Below, in pieces: positions 47,895-58,625 of a stretch of 64,000 nucleotides of DNA. Source of the DNA: Lumbricus terrestris (lineage: Eukaryota > Annelida > Clitellata > Crassiclitellata > Lumbricidae); NCBI GenBank assembly GCA_949752735.1, contig OX457036.1:14327516-14391515 (forward strand), written 5' to 3'. Numbering within the stretch: position 1 is the first letter of the stretch; each line of letters starts with the position of its first letter. A program made the position numbers and the translations under genes. The notes under the pieces are model-generated. The model did no database searches. It saw only the letters and a list, made by a program, of their open reading frames with translations, and was not told where the DNA came from.

Positions 47895-49135
47895 AGATCA
47901 TCATCATCGTCGTCGTCATCATCAGCATCATCATCATCATCATCAACCACCGTGGGTTCAATGCTCGTAAGTATCCGATACCTTACTCACAATATGTCTC
48001 TCCACTCGAGTCTATCTTGGGTCGCATAACATATATATATACAGGGTGGGCCAGCATAAATGTCCCGACTTTGCACGCGTATAACTTCGCCAATTTTTAA
48101 CATTTATTTATACTTAATGCACCAAATTAAAGGTATTTCACTCTAGTATTAACTCTAAAAAAGTCGAACTGATACTAGTTTAGGTTTTAATTATATACTT
48201 GGATCAGCGCTAGCTACCATTTTTTGTCATTACTGACGCATTATGACGCCGTTCCCCGGGAAATTCTATCGTTTTTTGCTAAAACGCGCGTAGACACGAT
48301 CATTTAGGGTGTTTGTAGGGTCCCTACCATGAATATCTTCTAATCGCAAAACCACGTCCTTTCAATTTTGCCAACAGCCGTGCACTGCCATGCGCTGCTT
48401 CAGACGCTTGCACGCTGCCAGCCGTTTCTTTGCGTAAGAGCTGGAGAGTTCGCTGGACTTCTCGTCGACAAATTACTTTAACTTTAGGTCTATAATCTTT
48501 TCCAGTACGTTACTCAGTGCTTCTAAGACTGCCTGTTTTGCGTTGAATTTGCATGCAGGGCCTGCCCTGGTCATTGTCTTGACTGCAAATGTACGCGGAC
48601 ACACGAGCAATGTTAGCGGATGTGAGCGCCGTGCGCTCCGATTCCCATGGTTTGCGAGTAGAAAGTCTTGTTTTATCAATTTTCCGTAGCAGATAATTCA
48701 AGGTATTGTTTATTCCATCCTCTGTTAGAATATTCGTTAATCATTTCAAACGAATTAAATCCCTTATCAGTTCGCAAAATTAAGATCGAAACGCGATCAT
48801 CGTCTGTCAACGGCGCCAGGTTGCGTCGCAAATGACAGCAAAATCTGGTAGCTAGCGCTGATCCAAGTATATAATTAAAACCTAAACTAGTATCAGTTCG
48901 ACTTTTTTAGAGTTAATACTAGAGTGAAATACCTTTAATTTGATGCATTAAGTATAAATAAATGTTAGAAATTGGCGAAGTTATACGCGCGCAAAGTCGG
49001 GACATTTATGCTGGCCCACCCTGTATATATGAGCTTATGTTCTGTAGGTCTTCATATATAGCATACCAGCTGTCTACATTCTACAATGTCATCCGTCCAC
49101 TCTCGATGAGGCCTTCCTCCTTTGTTGCTGCCCTA
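47895..49135 (-). pseudogene. LINE 3' end with GAT-type tail, split by a mariner element
   Basis: On the minus strand, GRPHREWTDDIVECRQ is encoded near 49115-49070. After the 982-bp mariner insertion at 48042-49023, YATQDRLEWRDIL and a stop follow near 48025-47985. The order (GRP...W.DDI...DR..WR) is the C-terminus of a non-LTR reverse transcriptase of RTE-like type. About 50 bp of 3' UTR runs into TGATGATGATG (47945-47897), which is therefore the element's own tail. The reading frame has a stop near the insertion. Confidence 0.72.
48042..49023 (-). mobile_element. Mariner/Tc1-type non-autonomous element, copy 2
   Basis: A 982-bp copy of the element at 4492-5474 in opposite orientation, with the same ends, the same internal deletion and TA borders (48040-48041, 49024-49025). 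The HTH remnant is on the minus strand, and the two 63-codon frames at its core are identical between copies, including their disruptive frame changes. It is inserted in a LINE tail. Confidence 0.9.
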
Positions 49136-49164
49136 CATTAAACATCTTTCTGTCATCTTTGAAA

Positions 49165-49277
<113 letters not shown>

Positions 49278-49370
49278 AAGCATTCAAAATAGAAACTATA
49301 GGCTATATCCTGCGTTCCTATAGTATAATATAATTATGTTTGTATTTGTTTGTAAATGCACTTAATTGTT

Positions 49371-49585
49371 ATAGCGCCCCTTCAAGCTATCTAAAGGCCC
49401 TCCCGAGTACAGCGCGGACACTGCATCGGAGTTTCACGCCAAAGCGTTGAGCAATTGCGAGTGAAGGACTTGTCCAAGGTCCCTATACGCGGCAACTCGA
49501 GGTGGATTCGATTCTGCAACCCTTTGGCTGCAATTTAAGGCAACGAGCATAACCTCTAGGCCTATAGGCCTACCACCGTGCCCCA
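49371..49585 (-). mobile_element. tRNA-headed CORE-like SINE
   Basis: On the minus strand: TGGGGCACGGTGG head, CAGAATCGAATCC B box (decayed), GGACCTTGGACAAGTCC CORE-like part, and GAAGGGGCGCTATAAC tail. A TAGGCCTATAGGCCTA segment interrupts the head region near 49556-49572. Confidence 0.82.
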
Positions 49586-50449
49586 TAATAAGAACTTTGG
49601 GTCAAAGTCGATTCCAAGCATGGCTCTAGTGGGGGGAAAATAGGAGTTGAGTAGCGCTACCGTTGCCTAGGCCTAGCTGTCTGATGTTATTTTAACGTTT
49701 ATGGCCTACTAGATACAAATTGGCCTTTTTGTGAGATGAGTAGACTACACGGTGTCGTTGTCATCGACATTATATTGATATTATACGTCGATGGTCTTTG
49801 TATACCCGCGTATAACCTCCAATGCTTTTGCCGAAAGCAACGTCGGAAATTCCCTGCATTGTGAATTGGATTCTATTTATAGACCTAGAGCCTATATAAT
49901 TATCAAAGCTGCCGCCAAAGTGGTTACAGATTAGAATAGTAATTTTAAAAGATGATGGAAGAGAAAGTAGGAATTTTGCGGTTATATCTAAATAGGCCTA
50001 CAGGTGCGCACCCACATAATTTTTCATAATGTCCAGGGAGCGTAGAGTCGACGTATAAAAACCTCTGTTAGTGTTAGCATTAGTCTCTACCGACGGCTTA
50101 TTTGCTATTCTGATTCGGTGTTTGTGATCTGAATGGTAGGTTAAATTTGTTCTGCGTGAAAGGTGATTTTGAAGTAGTGTCGAATCGCACTGAAATGCAC
50201 TGAGCATTAATTTTATGTTGTGCATTTTTAAACCCTGCAAATGTTAAGTCACTGGAGATTTGCCACGGTGTGATATTGGGTTATATTATACTGATAGGCC
50301 TACTGTGTGGTATTGTAAAATATTTTGCATTGAATAAATGTAGGCTGTAATGTTATTTCACATTACATTGTATTGTATTTATTGCAGAATTTGCACTGCT
50401 TTGTATTTTGCATATTGGGCATTACCTTGATTGTGCTCTGCTGCTTTAA

Positions 50450-50504
50450 TAAGCACTGGTGTGAGTATGTAATCAGGCTGCTTACATACTCACACCAGTG
50501 CTTA
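50450..50504. other. Perfect 23-bp-stem hairpin
   Basis: AAGCACTGGTGTGAGTATGT continues two bases, then a 9-base loop (TCAGGCTGC) and the exact inverse complement ending at 50503; one more T-A pair closes the base. It lies 290 bp upstream of the proposed first exon of the plus-strand RING gene. It could be a recent inverted duplication or form a structured transcript; nothing else identifies it. Confidence 0.7.
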
Positions 50505-50793
50505 AAAAATTGTAGCTAATATAAAGTTGTAGAAAAAGAAGTGCCTGGACTCCCCTTACCTTTCCTTGCTGTGCTGGCTTAATATAAGAGGCGGGATGAT
50601 GTTCAGATTTTAAAACAAGTGCCTGGACGCTGTCCATAACCGCCCAGTCACACTTTAAGCCCTACTTACAACCACCATATTGTATAAGACAACATTATGA
50701 TGTAGGCCCAGTGTTACCTGATGACTTGTGAATATCGATCTGTTTGTTAATTTATGCATTTAGAATTCATTGCTAAAGGGAAAGTTTAGCCAG

Positions 50794-53227
50794 ATGGAAA
50801 CTGTAGAAGTGAATTTTAGTCGTCTGAATGTCAAGCGTGCAGGCGAAAGACCTCGACTCAATTCCACAGGTGATCATTATTACGCATCTCTGGTTCACGA
50901 TCAATATTTAATTTTTTCCCTATGTTTTTATTTTATGCATTGAAATTGAAAGAAGAATTTGATTTGTTAAATTATTTGCGTTCCTGTTCTTGAGATGGAT
51001 TTTTGCTGCGACAAACAACTTAACTGGTTAACATAGACTTAATTTTTGAATTCTTGACATTGGGATAATAATAATTTAATATAAAAAATTTTCATTCTAT
51101 AATCCTGTTGACAGACCGCATCCGGTTACAGTACACAGTTATGCGTATACATTTGTAAGATTTTTTCATTACAGCTCTCCGTGTGGCTATAAGTTTTTTT
51201 ATTCATTCTCAAGATTTTATTATGTTTTTGGTCTCACCTTTACTACTTTAAAGAACCAAAATCTGAGTAGGCCTACATATGGGACATTTTGAGACTCTGA
51301 AATTGGAAGAAATAGAGGGGGTGATTAAATCTATGCAGTTAGAGTAAACATAAAATTATTATGTTATGGGAATATCATGAAAATGATCAGTAAAAAGCCT
51401 TAATTAATTGTTGAGGTTCTGTAAAATTTAAGAATTATTTAATTCAGACCAGGTAGTCAAACATTATCCAGGATCCTTAATTATTTGGAGAAGTAGAAAC
51501 TAGAGATAGCCTGGAATGATTCCAGACTATTTTTATTCCTTTGACAATTAAAATAAAGAGTTAAAGACCCTCAAAACGATATCGACAAAATAGAAATCTC
51601 CCCTCTATTTCCAGCACGTAACAGACCAGTTTTGGCTGTGTTTCATATTATTTCACAATTTGACTGTGTTGAAATTTTTTGCAAACTCCCATCCCCACTT
51701 AATTATACTGCATCACATAATTGCGTCCTATTGTCCTACAGGTGCAGGGTTTCTTTGATATTCAAGTTTTTAATAAAATCAGCGATGTTCAAGTGTAGGG
51801 TGTCAATGCAAAACATGGTTAATTAAATTGAGGAGATTGAAGTTATTTCATTTATTTTATTTAGTATTTTTTAATATTTATTTATATTTTACATTTACAT
51901 TATATTTGGATACAGCCTGCAAGTATGCAATTTTGGTCTTTTTTGAACCTTCTGATTCTGTGGACTGGTAATGGTTTTACCATCTGTGCCATGAACCCTG
52001 GCGTTTCCACTTCAGCTTACATTAGGTCCTACATGACGTAAAGTATTATCTAACGTAACCAGGTTGAGATTTCAAGATAATCACTGTTTATTACAACTAT
52101 ACTTACGTTACTGTTGCATGTTTCAAACTGTTTAAAACGTACGAACATTACTATTCTCATGTTATAAGTTTTTATGTTTTTCAATGTTCATGATTTAATA
52201 CTTTATTTTAGTACGATGAAAACTGTGATTCAGGTTATCATTCCATGGACCACAGTTTGAGTAACAATGAACTATAAAGACTGTGTTCTGTTTTCTTCGA
52301 CTGGCTGGACCATCTATTAGGAAGTGCATCTCCAAATCTGCAATCACTACCAGAAACCATTCTTGAGCAAGAAGAACTGGAAACATGCGTGGGTTCCGAG
52401 AACTGTCAAGATGTCCATGAGTCTGGGCAAGAGCTGGGTTACTCTCATGACGACCAAGAAGGTAAGAATGCCAGATCCTTTGTGCTCGTACAGCTCCATT
52501 TTTCTAGAACATTCTGATTGGGTAAATGGGAATCCAAATTGGACTCGTAGTTGCTTACTCCGGAAATTGGCCGCTAGACATCCTGAAATTAGTTTGAAAA
52601 AAACTAATCGGACAAGTCAAAAAATTTATTGATTACAATTTCTAGCGATCAATTGGTAACTAATTACTAAAATCCACTACTTCAAACTGCATGCATACGC
52701 CTACTCATTCAGAATTTATTGCATTTATGCATGCGTGCATATACTTATTCATTCATTCATTCATAAATATATCACATTGTTTTACAAGTTGCTAAAATGT
52801 AATCTGTTTTGCCATGGTTGGGGTGAGAGTGACTCTGAGTAGATTTCTTGAAGGCCTGAAGGAGCACTATTTAAATTCTGGAAATAAATGAATGAATGAA
52901 TTGCATCCTATTAATTGCAAAGCATTGCATTTAATTTTATCACATATATGACATCACATCCCATTTAATGTATCACTTGACATAACATTAATAATGGAAA
53001 TCACTTAAATGTTTAGAAATCGTCTTTCAGATTCTCGATTCCTCACCAAGCAGAATCAGCTGCTGAGAGAAGCGAGGACCTGCAAGGTCTGTCGAGTGGC
53101 AGAGGTCAGCGTGGTCATCTTACCCTGTGGTCATTTGGTCAGTTGTTCCGAATGCACTCCGACACTTCCGCACTGTCCAGCATGTCGACAGAAGATCAGA
53201 GGAACTGTCCGAACATTTCTTAACTGA
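50794..53227 (+). CDS. IAP-type RING protein, no BIR domain seen
   Basis: The last exon, 53031-53227 (acceptor GTCTTTCAG), encodes LLREARTCKVCRVAEVSVV, then PCGHLVSCSEC, CPACRQKIRGTVRTFLN and a stop. This is the diagnostic C-terminal RING of inhibitor-of-apoptosis proteins, with C-x2-C, C-x-H, C-x2-C and C-x2-C zinc ligands and the TVRTFLN-type tail used in dimerisation and E2 contact. Upstream, exon 52321-52461 (acceptor CTATTAG, donor AAG|GTAAGA) gives an acidic linker, ETILEQEELETCVGSEN. Exon 50794-50869 starts with ATG (METVEVNFSRLNVKR) and ends ACAG|GTGATC. All junctions are phase 1 and match, giving about 138 residues. BIR zinc-binding motifs were looked for and not found in the window. 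Known IAP RINGs ubiquitinate caspases and signalling adaptors. The RING exon is secure, the linker exon probable, and the first exon tentative; a longer BIR-containing form using exons missed here is possible. Confidence 0.7.
51000..52320. other. Intron of the IAP-type RING gene, no repeats recognised
   Basis: AT-rich unique-looking DNA. I looked for BIR-like exons (G-W...C...H...C pattern) in the short open frames and saw none. Confidence 0.45.
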
Positions 53228-53849
53228 CCTTGACTGAACTGATGAATATTTCATAAGATATAACTATCAAGACAACATATGAACAATTGTCAAGATACAT
53301 GCATGCACGCATTCGCAAAAACATTCATAGAAATGAAAAATATATCAACATGGACTTAATTGTTTTGCATACTTATAGATAGACAAGAACATTTGTGTGT
53401 AATATATTATATTTGCAAATTCGTAGTTTGTTGCTCATACATACATGCACATACATAAATACATAAATAAATATGTACATACTTGCTTATATACACAGTG
53501 AATAAAAAAGTAAGCCATACTGTTTTTCTTATATATCTAATGCCTGATAACATATCAAGCTAAAATTTTCAAAATATTTAGAGAATTGAACCTAGAATAT
53601 GATTCCAAAATTTCATGAGAACAGTTGAACGAATAAAAAGATATGAATCTTTCAACTTCATATGCCGAAATTTCAGCTTACAGGCAATTTTCTGTTAGAT
53701 TCCAAAATGTAAATCAAACTGTTTTTCATTATTTTTATGGCCTGATAATTAATCAGTCTAAAATTGTCCAGATATGTAGAAAATTGAACTAACAATCTGA
53801 TTCCAACAGTATGGTTTGATTATTTAATTAAATAAAATGCTCAAAATGT

Positions 53850-54115
53850 CCTCCTGGATCTTGCATCTCGCTCCATACTTTAAAGTCGACAGGATTCAAA
53901 TCTGGGCTGTTCGGAGGTCATAGTGGGAGAAATGAAGTCTGGAGTCTCTCTTGTCAGCATTTTGATGGTTTCCTTGGTTCTGTGGGCTGGGTCACTGTCC
54001 TGTTGAAAAACAAAGCAGCCTTCTGGGGCTAGATTTCTGATGGCAGGTACTGCCAGGTAGAAGATGTTGTGACAGCAGAACGTCGCGATACATACTGCTA
54101 TACATTAATTTTTAC
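53850..54115 (-). pseudogene. Mariner/Tc1 transposase catalytic fragment
   Basis: The minus strand reads EGCFVFQQDSDPAHRTKE (second catalytic Asp region), ETPDFISP, and after a frame change SPDLNPVDFKVWSEM (third catalytic Asp in the DD37D-type SPDLNP-x-D motif). Frame changes and stops show it is inactive. Confidence 0.8.
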
Positions 54116-54152
54116 TCCAGAATCAATGAAGACCAAAATTGGGAATTATCAA

Positions 54153-54494
54153 TATGGGTGGAGTTTATCAGGGGGGGCTAAGTCCTCCAAGAAGCCCCAT
54201 AGTCATGTTTTTACCGTGTAAATGGTCTATTTTTTCGGGTTTAGCCCCCCAAGCACTTTAAGCTTTTTAGCTTTTTACTTTATAGCTGATGACTAAAAAA
54301 GGTCATAAATTTTGTTGGCCGGGAAATGCATAGTAAGTTTCATGAGATTTTAACGGTCATCAATTTTTTTCGGCCGGGAAATACATAGTAAGTTTCATTA
54401 GATTTTAACTTGACGACTAAAAAAGGTCATAAACTTCTGGACCAAGTTTTTAGCCCCCTCTCCCAAAAAAACCGGAAACCAAACTCCGACCATG
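54153..54494. mobile_element. hAT-type MITE, TATGGGTGGAGTTT family
   Basis: A 342-bp relative of 10464-11017 with ends TATGGGTGGAGTTTATC and AAACTCCGACCATG. It has a perfect 8-bp duplication ATTATCAA (54145-54152 and 54495-54502). Inside, a unit with AAAAAAGGTCATAAA...GGCCGGGAAAT is repeated. It is inserted in the mariner remnant. Confidence 0.88.
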
Positions 54495-54848
54495 ATTATC
54501 AAGCGTCGAAAATGCAACGAACACCATACCAGACTGTCTTGCTGAAAACTGAAATTTCTGGAGTTTGAGTTGAAATATTCATATCTTTCTATTATACCCC
54601 GCAGTCGATCGAGTCGTGGGCTACGATCGACTTGGCTCGCGCGACGATCGACTCGATCGACTTCGTTGACCTCTCGACAACTCGATCGACTTGACTCGGC
54701 CGACGATTGACTTCGTCGACTCGCCGACCTCTCGACAACTCGATCGACTTGACTCGGCCGACGATCGACTCGATCGACTTCGTCGACTTGACTTAGTTTT
54801 GTCTCTTGCTCACCATCTGCAGTTAGCCTATATGATCTTAAAATGAAA

Positions 54849-55735
54849 TTAGGCCTATACGATAGTAGATCTGTGTCATAAATCTGTGTGACGTAACAAT
54901 AAGCCTAATTTCGTATTCTCGGTGAATTTATAGATTTGCACTGTAATCGTAGTGACGTCACAATAGTCTTCGTTTTAGATTATGGAATTGAGTCTCAATA
55001 ATTATCACGGTAGATCTGTGTAATAATCGAAGTTAGTCACAATAGTAGGTCTGTATCATGATCGAAGTGACGTCACAATGGGCCTAGTTTCATTTTCTCA
55101 AACTGAACGTATAATAATAGATTTGTATCATAATCAGAGCGATGTTGCATTTAAACAGCCCCAGTTTTGTATTACGAAAATGAAATAATATGACAGCAGA
55201 TCTGTATCGTAATCGAAATGACGCCACAATAGACCTAATTTCGTATTCTCAGTGAACTTATTTAATAGTAGAATTGTATTATAATGGAAGTGACGGCATA
55301 AAAGACCCCGTTTTATATTCGCAAAATGAACATAATATCTTCGTAGATCTGTATAATAATCGAAGTGACGTCACAATAGACCTTGTTTATATTCTCAAAA
55401 TGCAAATCCATATTTGACGTCACAATAGACGCTGTTTTTTTAATTCTCGATGTGAACTTATAATTATGATAGCAAAATTGTATCATAATCAGAGTGACGT
55501 TACAATAGGCATTGGCCTAGTTCTGTATTATCAACATTAATGAAATAATATGACAGCAGATCTGTGTCCTGATCGAAGTTACGTCACAATAGGCCTAATT
55601 TCGTTTTCTCAGTGAACTTATTGTAGAATTGTATCATAATCGAAGTGACGTCATAAAAGGTTCCGTTTTATATTCTCAAAATTAACATCTACATGACTTG
55701 CATACAGGCAGATAATAGTAGATCTGCATCATGCT
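54849..55735. repeat. Tandem repeat with periodic TGACGTCA (CRE-like) sites
   Basis: About ten degenerate units of 70-110 bp that combine GTAGATCTGTATCATAATCG, AAGTGACGTCACAATAG, GCCTAATTTCGTATTCTC and AGTGAACTTA. Perfect TGACGTCA octamers are at 54953, 55068, 55366, 55415 and 55646, with one-base variants in most other units. TGACGTCA is the full cAMP-response element palindrome bound by CREB/ATF factors in animals; function here is not shown. Confidence 0.8.
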
Positions 55736-55739
55736 CATT

Positions 55740-56065
55740 CAGTAGCGGATCCAAGGAAGGGGCCCAAGGGGCAATCCGGCCATGCCTCACCCCATTCAGA
55801 GATTTGCATATGACGTAACGGTCCATCAGGTTTCAAGAAGCTGTAAACCAGCGCAACGGGAACAGGAAGGTGAGAGCTTAAGTAGGCCTAGCACATGACT
55901 GAAAAGTCATCAGATTTTAAATTACCGGAGTCGCCACGGGTTTTTAGAAGTTTTTAAGCGAAGGAACAAAAAAGATTCTTTTGGCGGAAGACCAACGAAA
56001 AAATGGTCGGCCCAAGACTTACAAATTTTGTCCACCCCGTTCCAAAATTTCTGTATCCGCCCCTG
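55740..56065. mobile_element. hAT-type MITE, CAGTAGCGGATCC family (triple-nested)
   Basis: A 326-bp element with ends CAGTAGCGGATCCA and TGTATCCGCCCCTG. Flanking 8-mers TGCTCATT and TATTCGTT agree at 5 of 8 positions, so the duplication is decayed. A second copy is at about 60026-60339. It lies inside the TIR element at 54597-56521, which itself lies inside a mariner remnant. Confidence 0.75.
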
Positions 56066-57347
56066 TATTCGTTCAACTCAAATCGAAAACGTACGTCTAT
56101 ACTCTATAGTCAACTTTCACAGTTCCACTAACACGAAATCGCCAGCTGCCAAAAGGTCCGTTGGTTGAACTTGTGTGCAAAACTGAATTACGTCATTATA
56201 TCATGTAGGTCATTTTGAGACTTCAAGAAATAGTAGGCCTAAGTAAAATATTTCTAAGTCGAGTTGAGTAGATGGAACAACGATAAACTCGACTTTGCAA
56301 GACTCACGATCGACTCGACTTGCAAGTCGACGATTTTTCGATCGACTCGACTTGGCAAGACTCACGATCGACTCGACTTGCAAGTCGATCGAGTCGACGA
56401 TTTTTCGATATACTCGACTTGGTAAAACTCACGATCGACTCGACTTGCAAGTCGATCGAGTCGACGATTTTTCGATCGACTCGACTTGGCCGAGTTATGA
56501 TCGACTCGATCGACTGCGGGGTATACTTTCTATCAGTTCAGATTTATGACATGATATTTTGGAATCCTATTCTTGGTTCATTTCTCTATAGCCTATATTG
56601 GGAATATTTTAGAATGATTAATCATCAGGCGTTAGAGATATAAGAAAAACAGCTTGACTTACATTTGATTGAATCTAACAGAAAATTGGGTTTAAACTGA
56701 AATTTCGGCATATGATGTTGAAAGGTTGATATCTCTTATCCGTTCAACTTTATCTCATGAAATTTTGGAATCACGGTGTACAAATGATGTTGACTAAGTC
56801 ATTATGTCATTTAGTTCTTTTCTGCAAATACAGCAATCGTTTACGTAACATCTGGAATTACTGTCACATTGTCATCATCTTCATGTCATTTCCGAAGCGT
56901 AACCTTTGGTGAGATCGGATCATTCGGATGAATAGGAAATATTGCTTTTAAAATTTGATAATTTGATTTTGTTTGTTAATGTTGGTGTAGGGCCTACATT
57001 GTTCGTGCATGATACGATATTAGGCTAAAGAACAAACATGAGTGTGTAATGTGTATGGGCTAATTGTCTCTCGTCGACTGAACGTCATTAAAAAAACTAT
57101 GAAGATAATTTGAAATAATAAAAGCCAATGCAAAGTTGCAAACGATAAAACTGTAGCCTAGCCTACGTCCTGAAATTTGCTGAGGTTTCTTCACCACGTA
57201 TTAAGCCACTGTGTTTTACTGCCAGAAACTAGTATTGTGGTTGTAACCAACTGCCAAACTGTAGGCCTACGTCTATAAATACGGTAGGTTTATTTAGCAA
57301 AAAGTCAATAACTGGATAAGTGGCCATTGAGAGGATATCCATAAAGT

Positions 57348-57423
57348 CGTGACCTTAGAATTACACGGTTCTATGTTCATAGACACTTCTATGAGCATAG
57401 AACCGTGTAATTCTAAGGTCACG
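57348..57423. other. Near-perfect 35-bp-stem hairpin
   Basis: The left arm begins CGTGACCTTAGAATTACACG and the right arm is its inverse complement over 35 positions with one mismatch. The loop is 6 bases (ACACTT). The near identity of the arms points to a recent inverted duplication or to selection for structure. It does not show the bulges usual in animal miRNA precursors. Confidence 0.85.
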
Positions 57424-57484
57424 ATTAGTGTCTTTTCCATTGCCAAAGGGACAACGTAGTTGAAAAGTTTTTAACCAGTTTCTT

Positions 57485-57990
57485 TTAATTCATAACTTTA
57501 CTGGTGACATTTTTGAATTGGAATTGCTGTCTGTTGTTTTCTGTAGGCTTCTGCAGTTCTTCAACAAAATTTACTGCATTAGGCCTATATGGAACTGCAG
57601 GGTCATCAGCTTCTTTGTCAGTAAATTTGAAATAATTGCCTCCAGGTTGTTTCTTCACAAATTGCACTTTCAGAAGTATTCTTCTTGGTTTAACATTAAG
57701 AATTTCCCCAGTGTAGTTCAGATAGCCTTTCTTTCCTTCATACTTAGCAACAATCCATTGGTCAGGTCATTACTGGGACTTTGTTGAGACCTCTGGTGAT
57801 TCACTATCAGCCCCTGCCTATACGAAGTACGGGTAATCCCTGTAGCCTACTACTATCTTGGTATGACACTGATCCACCACTTTCAGAATCAGAGGATGGT
57901 TCTACCTCTTGAACTTTACGTCGTTTTGCTGGTACTGGTACCAGTACCGGTTCTGGCAGTACCTTGCTTGTTCCAGGTAAAGTTTTATCA
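57485..57990 (-). pseudogene. Transposon-related protein fragment
   Basis: The minus strand reads LPEPVLVPVPAKRRKV and EVEPSSDSESGG (57990-57860), with an AKRRKV nuclear-localisation-like patch. After a frame break it reads QWIVAKYEGKKGYLNYTGE, ILNVKPRRILLKVQFV, NYFKFTDKEADDPAVPY and VNFVEELQKP, to a stop at 57485-57487. The W-x-V-A-K-Y-E-G-K...G-x-I pattern resembles a small C-terminal domain found in several animal transposon-encoded proteins. From memory I cannot name it firmly. The upstream side is cut by a TATG microsatellite. Confidence 0.5.
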
Positions 57991-58004
57991 CTGTTACTGA
58001 GATC

Positions 58005-58157
58005 ATTATGTATGTATGTATGTATGTATGTATGTATGTATGTATGTATGTATGTATGTATGTATGTATGTATGTATGTATGTATGTATGTATGTATGTA
58101 TGTATGTATGTATGTATGTATGTATGTATGTATGTATGTATGAATGCATGTATGTAT
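58005..58157. repeat. (TATG)n microsatellite
   Basis: About 145 bp of TATG, followed by CATCATCATCA, which is the tail of the LINE fragment at 58158-58360. Confidence 0.95.
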
Positions 58158-58360
58158 GTCATCATCATCAATATCCATAGGCACAGTGCCCGTAGGAGTC
58201 CGACGCCACTCTCTGTCGGAGTCTGTCTCGCGTCATGTTACCCAGCTTCTCACCGGTCCGGTCAGCAGGTCTGCTCCATACCATTAACATCTTGGAGCAG
58301 CTATAGACCACCTTGCCTGAATGAAGAGAATATTGGGAGAGAGGCATGAAGGACAACCTG
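58158..58360 (-). pseudogene. LINE 3' end with GAT-type tail
   Basis: The minus strand encodes MVWSRPADRTGEKLGN and MTRDRLRQRVASDSYGH, then a stop followed by TGATGATGATGAC. It is a second copy of the LINE end at 61738-61935 (RDRLRQRVPSDSYGH). The R-DR-LRQRV pattern followed by a short tail repeat fits a non-LTR retrotransposon C-terminus. Confidence 0.65.
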
Positions 58361-58444
58361 GGTCAATGCCCGTATGTGTCCCATGCTCTCTCTTCCGACT
58401 CTCTACACCGGTCTGTCCTGACCGACCTGTGCATGTCAGGAGAT

Positions 58445-58625
58445 CAGTATGTATGTGTATATATGTAATTATGTATGTATCTATGTATGTATGCACATGT
58501 ATGTATGTGTGTTTATGTATGTTTGTATGTATGTGTGTGTATGTGTGTATATATGCATGTATGTGCGTATGTAAGTATGTATGTATGTATATATGTATGT
58601 ATGTAACTATGTATGTATGTATGTA
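58445..58625. repeat. TATG/TGTG-rich tract
   Basis: Degenerate TATG repeat ending at the left border of the next mariner remnant. Confidence 0.85.

Larger units (their letters stand above)
54597..56521. mobile_element. TIR element with CCCCGCAGTCGATCGAGTCG ends and satellite core
   Basis: A 1925-bp element with ends CCCCGCAGTCGATCGAGTCG and CGACTCGATCGACTGCGGGG (a perfect 20-bp inverted repeat), bordered by TA. Both sub-ends (54597-54800 and 56285-56520) are arrays of TCGACTTG/GATCGACTCG words. The middle is a tandem repeat with recurrent TGACGTCA sites. No transposase is seen. It is inserted in the mariner remnant and itself holds a hAT MITE at 55740-56065. The TA border suggests a mariner-like or other TA-targeting mechanism. 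Confidence 0.8.
53494..56778 (-). mobile_element. Mariner/Tc1 remnant hosting nested insertions
   Basis: The left end CACAGTGAATAAAAAAG and the right end (inverse CACCGTGATTCC) are bordered by TA. Long subterminal inverted similarity is shared by 53519-53800 and about 56560-56760, including AAATTTCATGAGA and CATATGCCGAAATTTCAG. The subterminal repeat is tandemly duplicated on the left. Transposase remains are on the minus strand at 53850-54115. Two elements are inserted inside: a hAT MITE (54153-54494) and a TIR element (54597-56521), the latter holding another MITE. Without insertions the remnant is about 1 kb. Confidence 0.75.

Noticed and set aside
52195..52386. Longer version of the IAP linker exon starting at VFFDWLDHLLG
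   Set aside because: No plausible acceptor precedes it after the in-frame stop near 52275. The site CTATTAG at 52320 gives the phase needed by both neighbours.
57348..57423. miRNA precursor
   Set aside because: The stem is almost perfectly paired over 35 bp with a tiny loop and no bulges, which is more like a recent inverted duplication; kept only as a finding about the hairpin.
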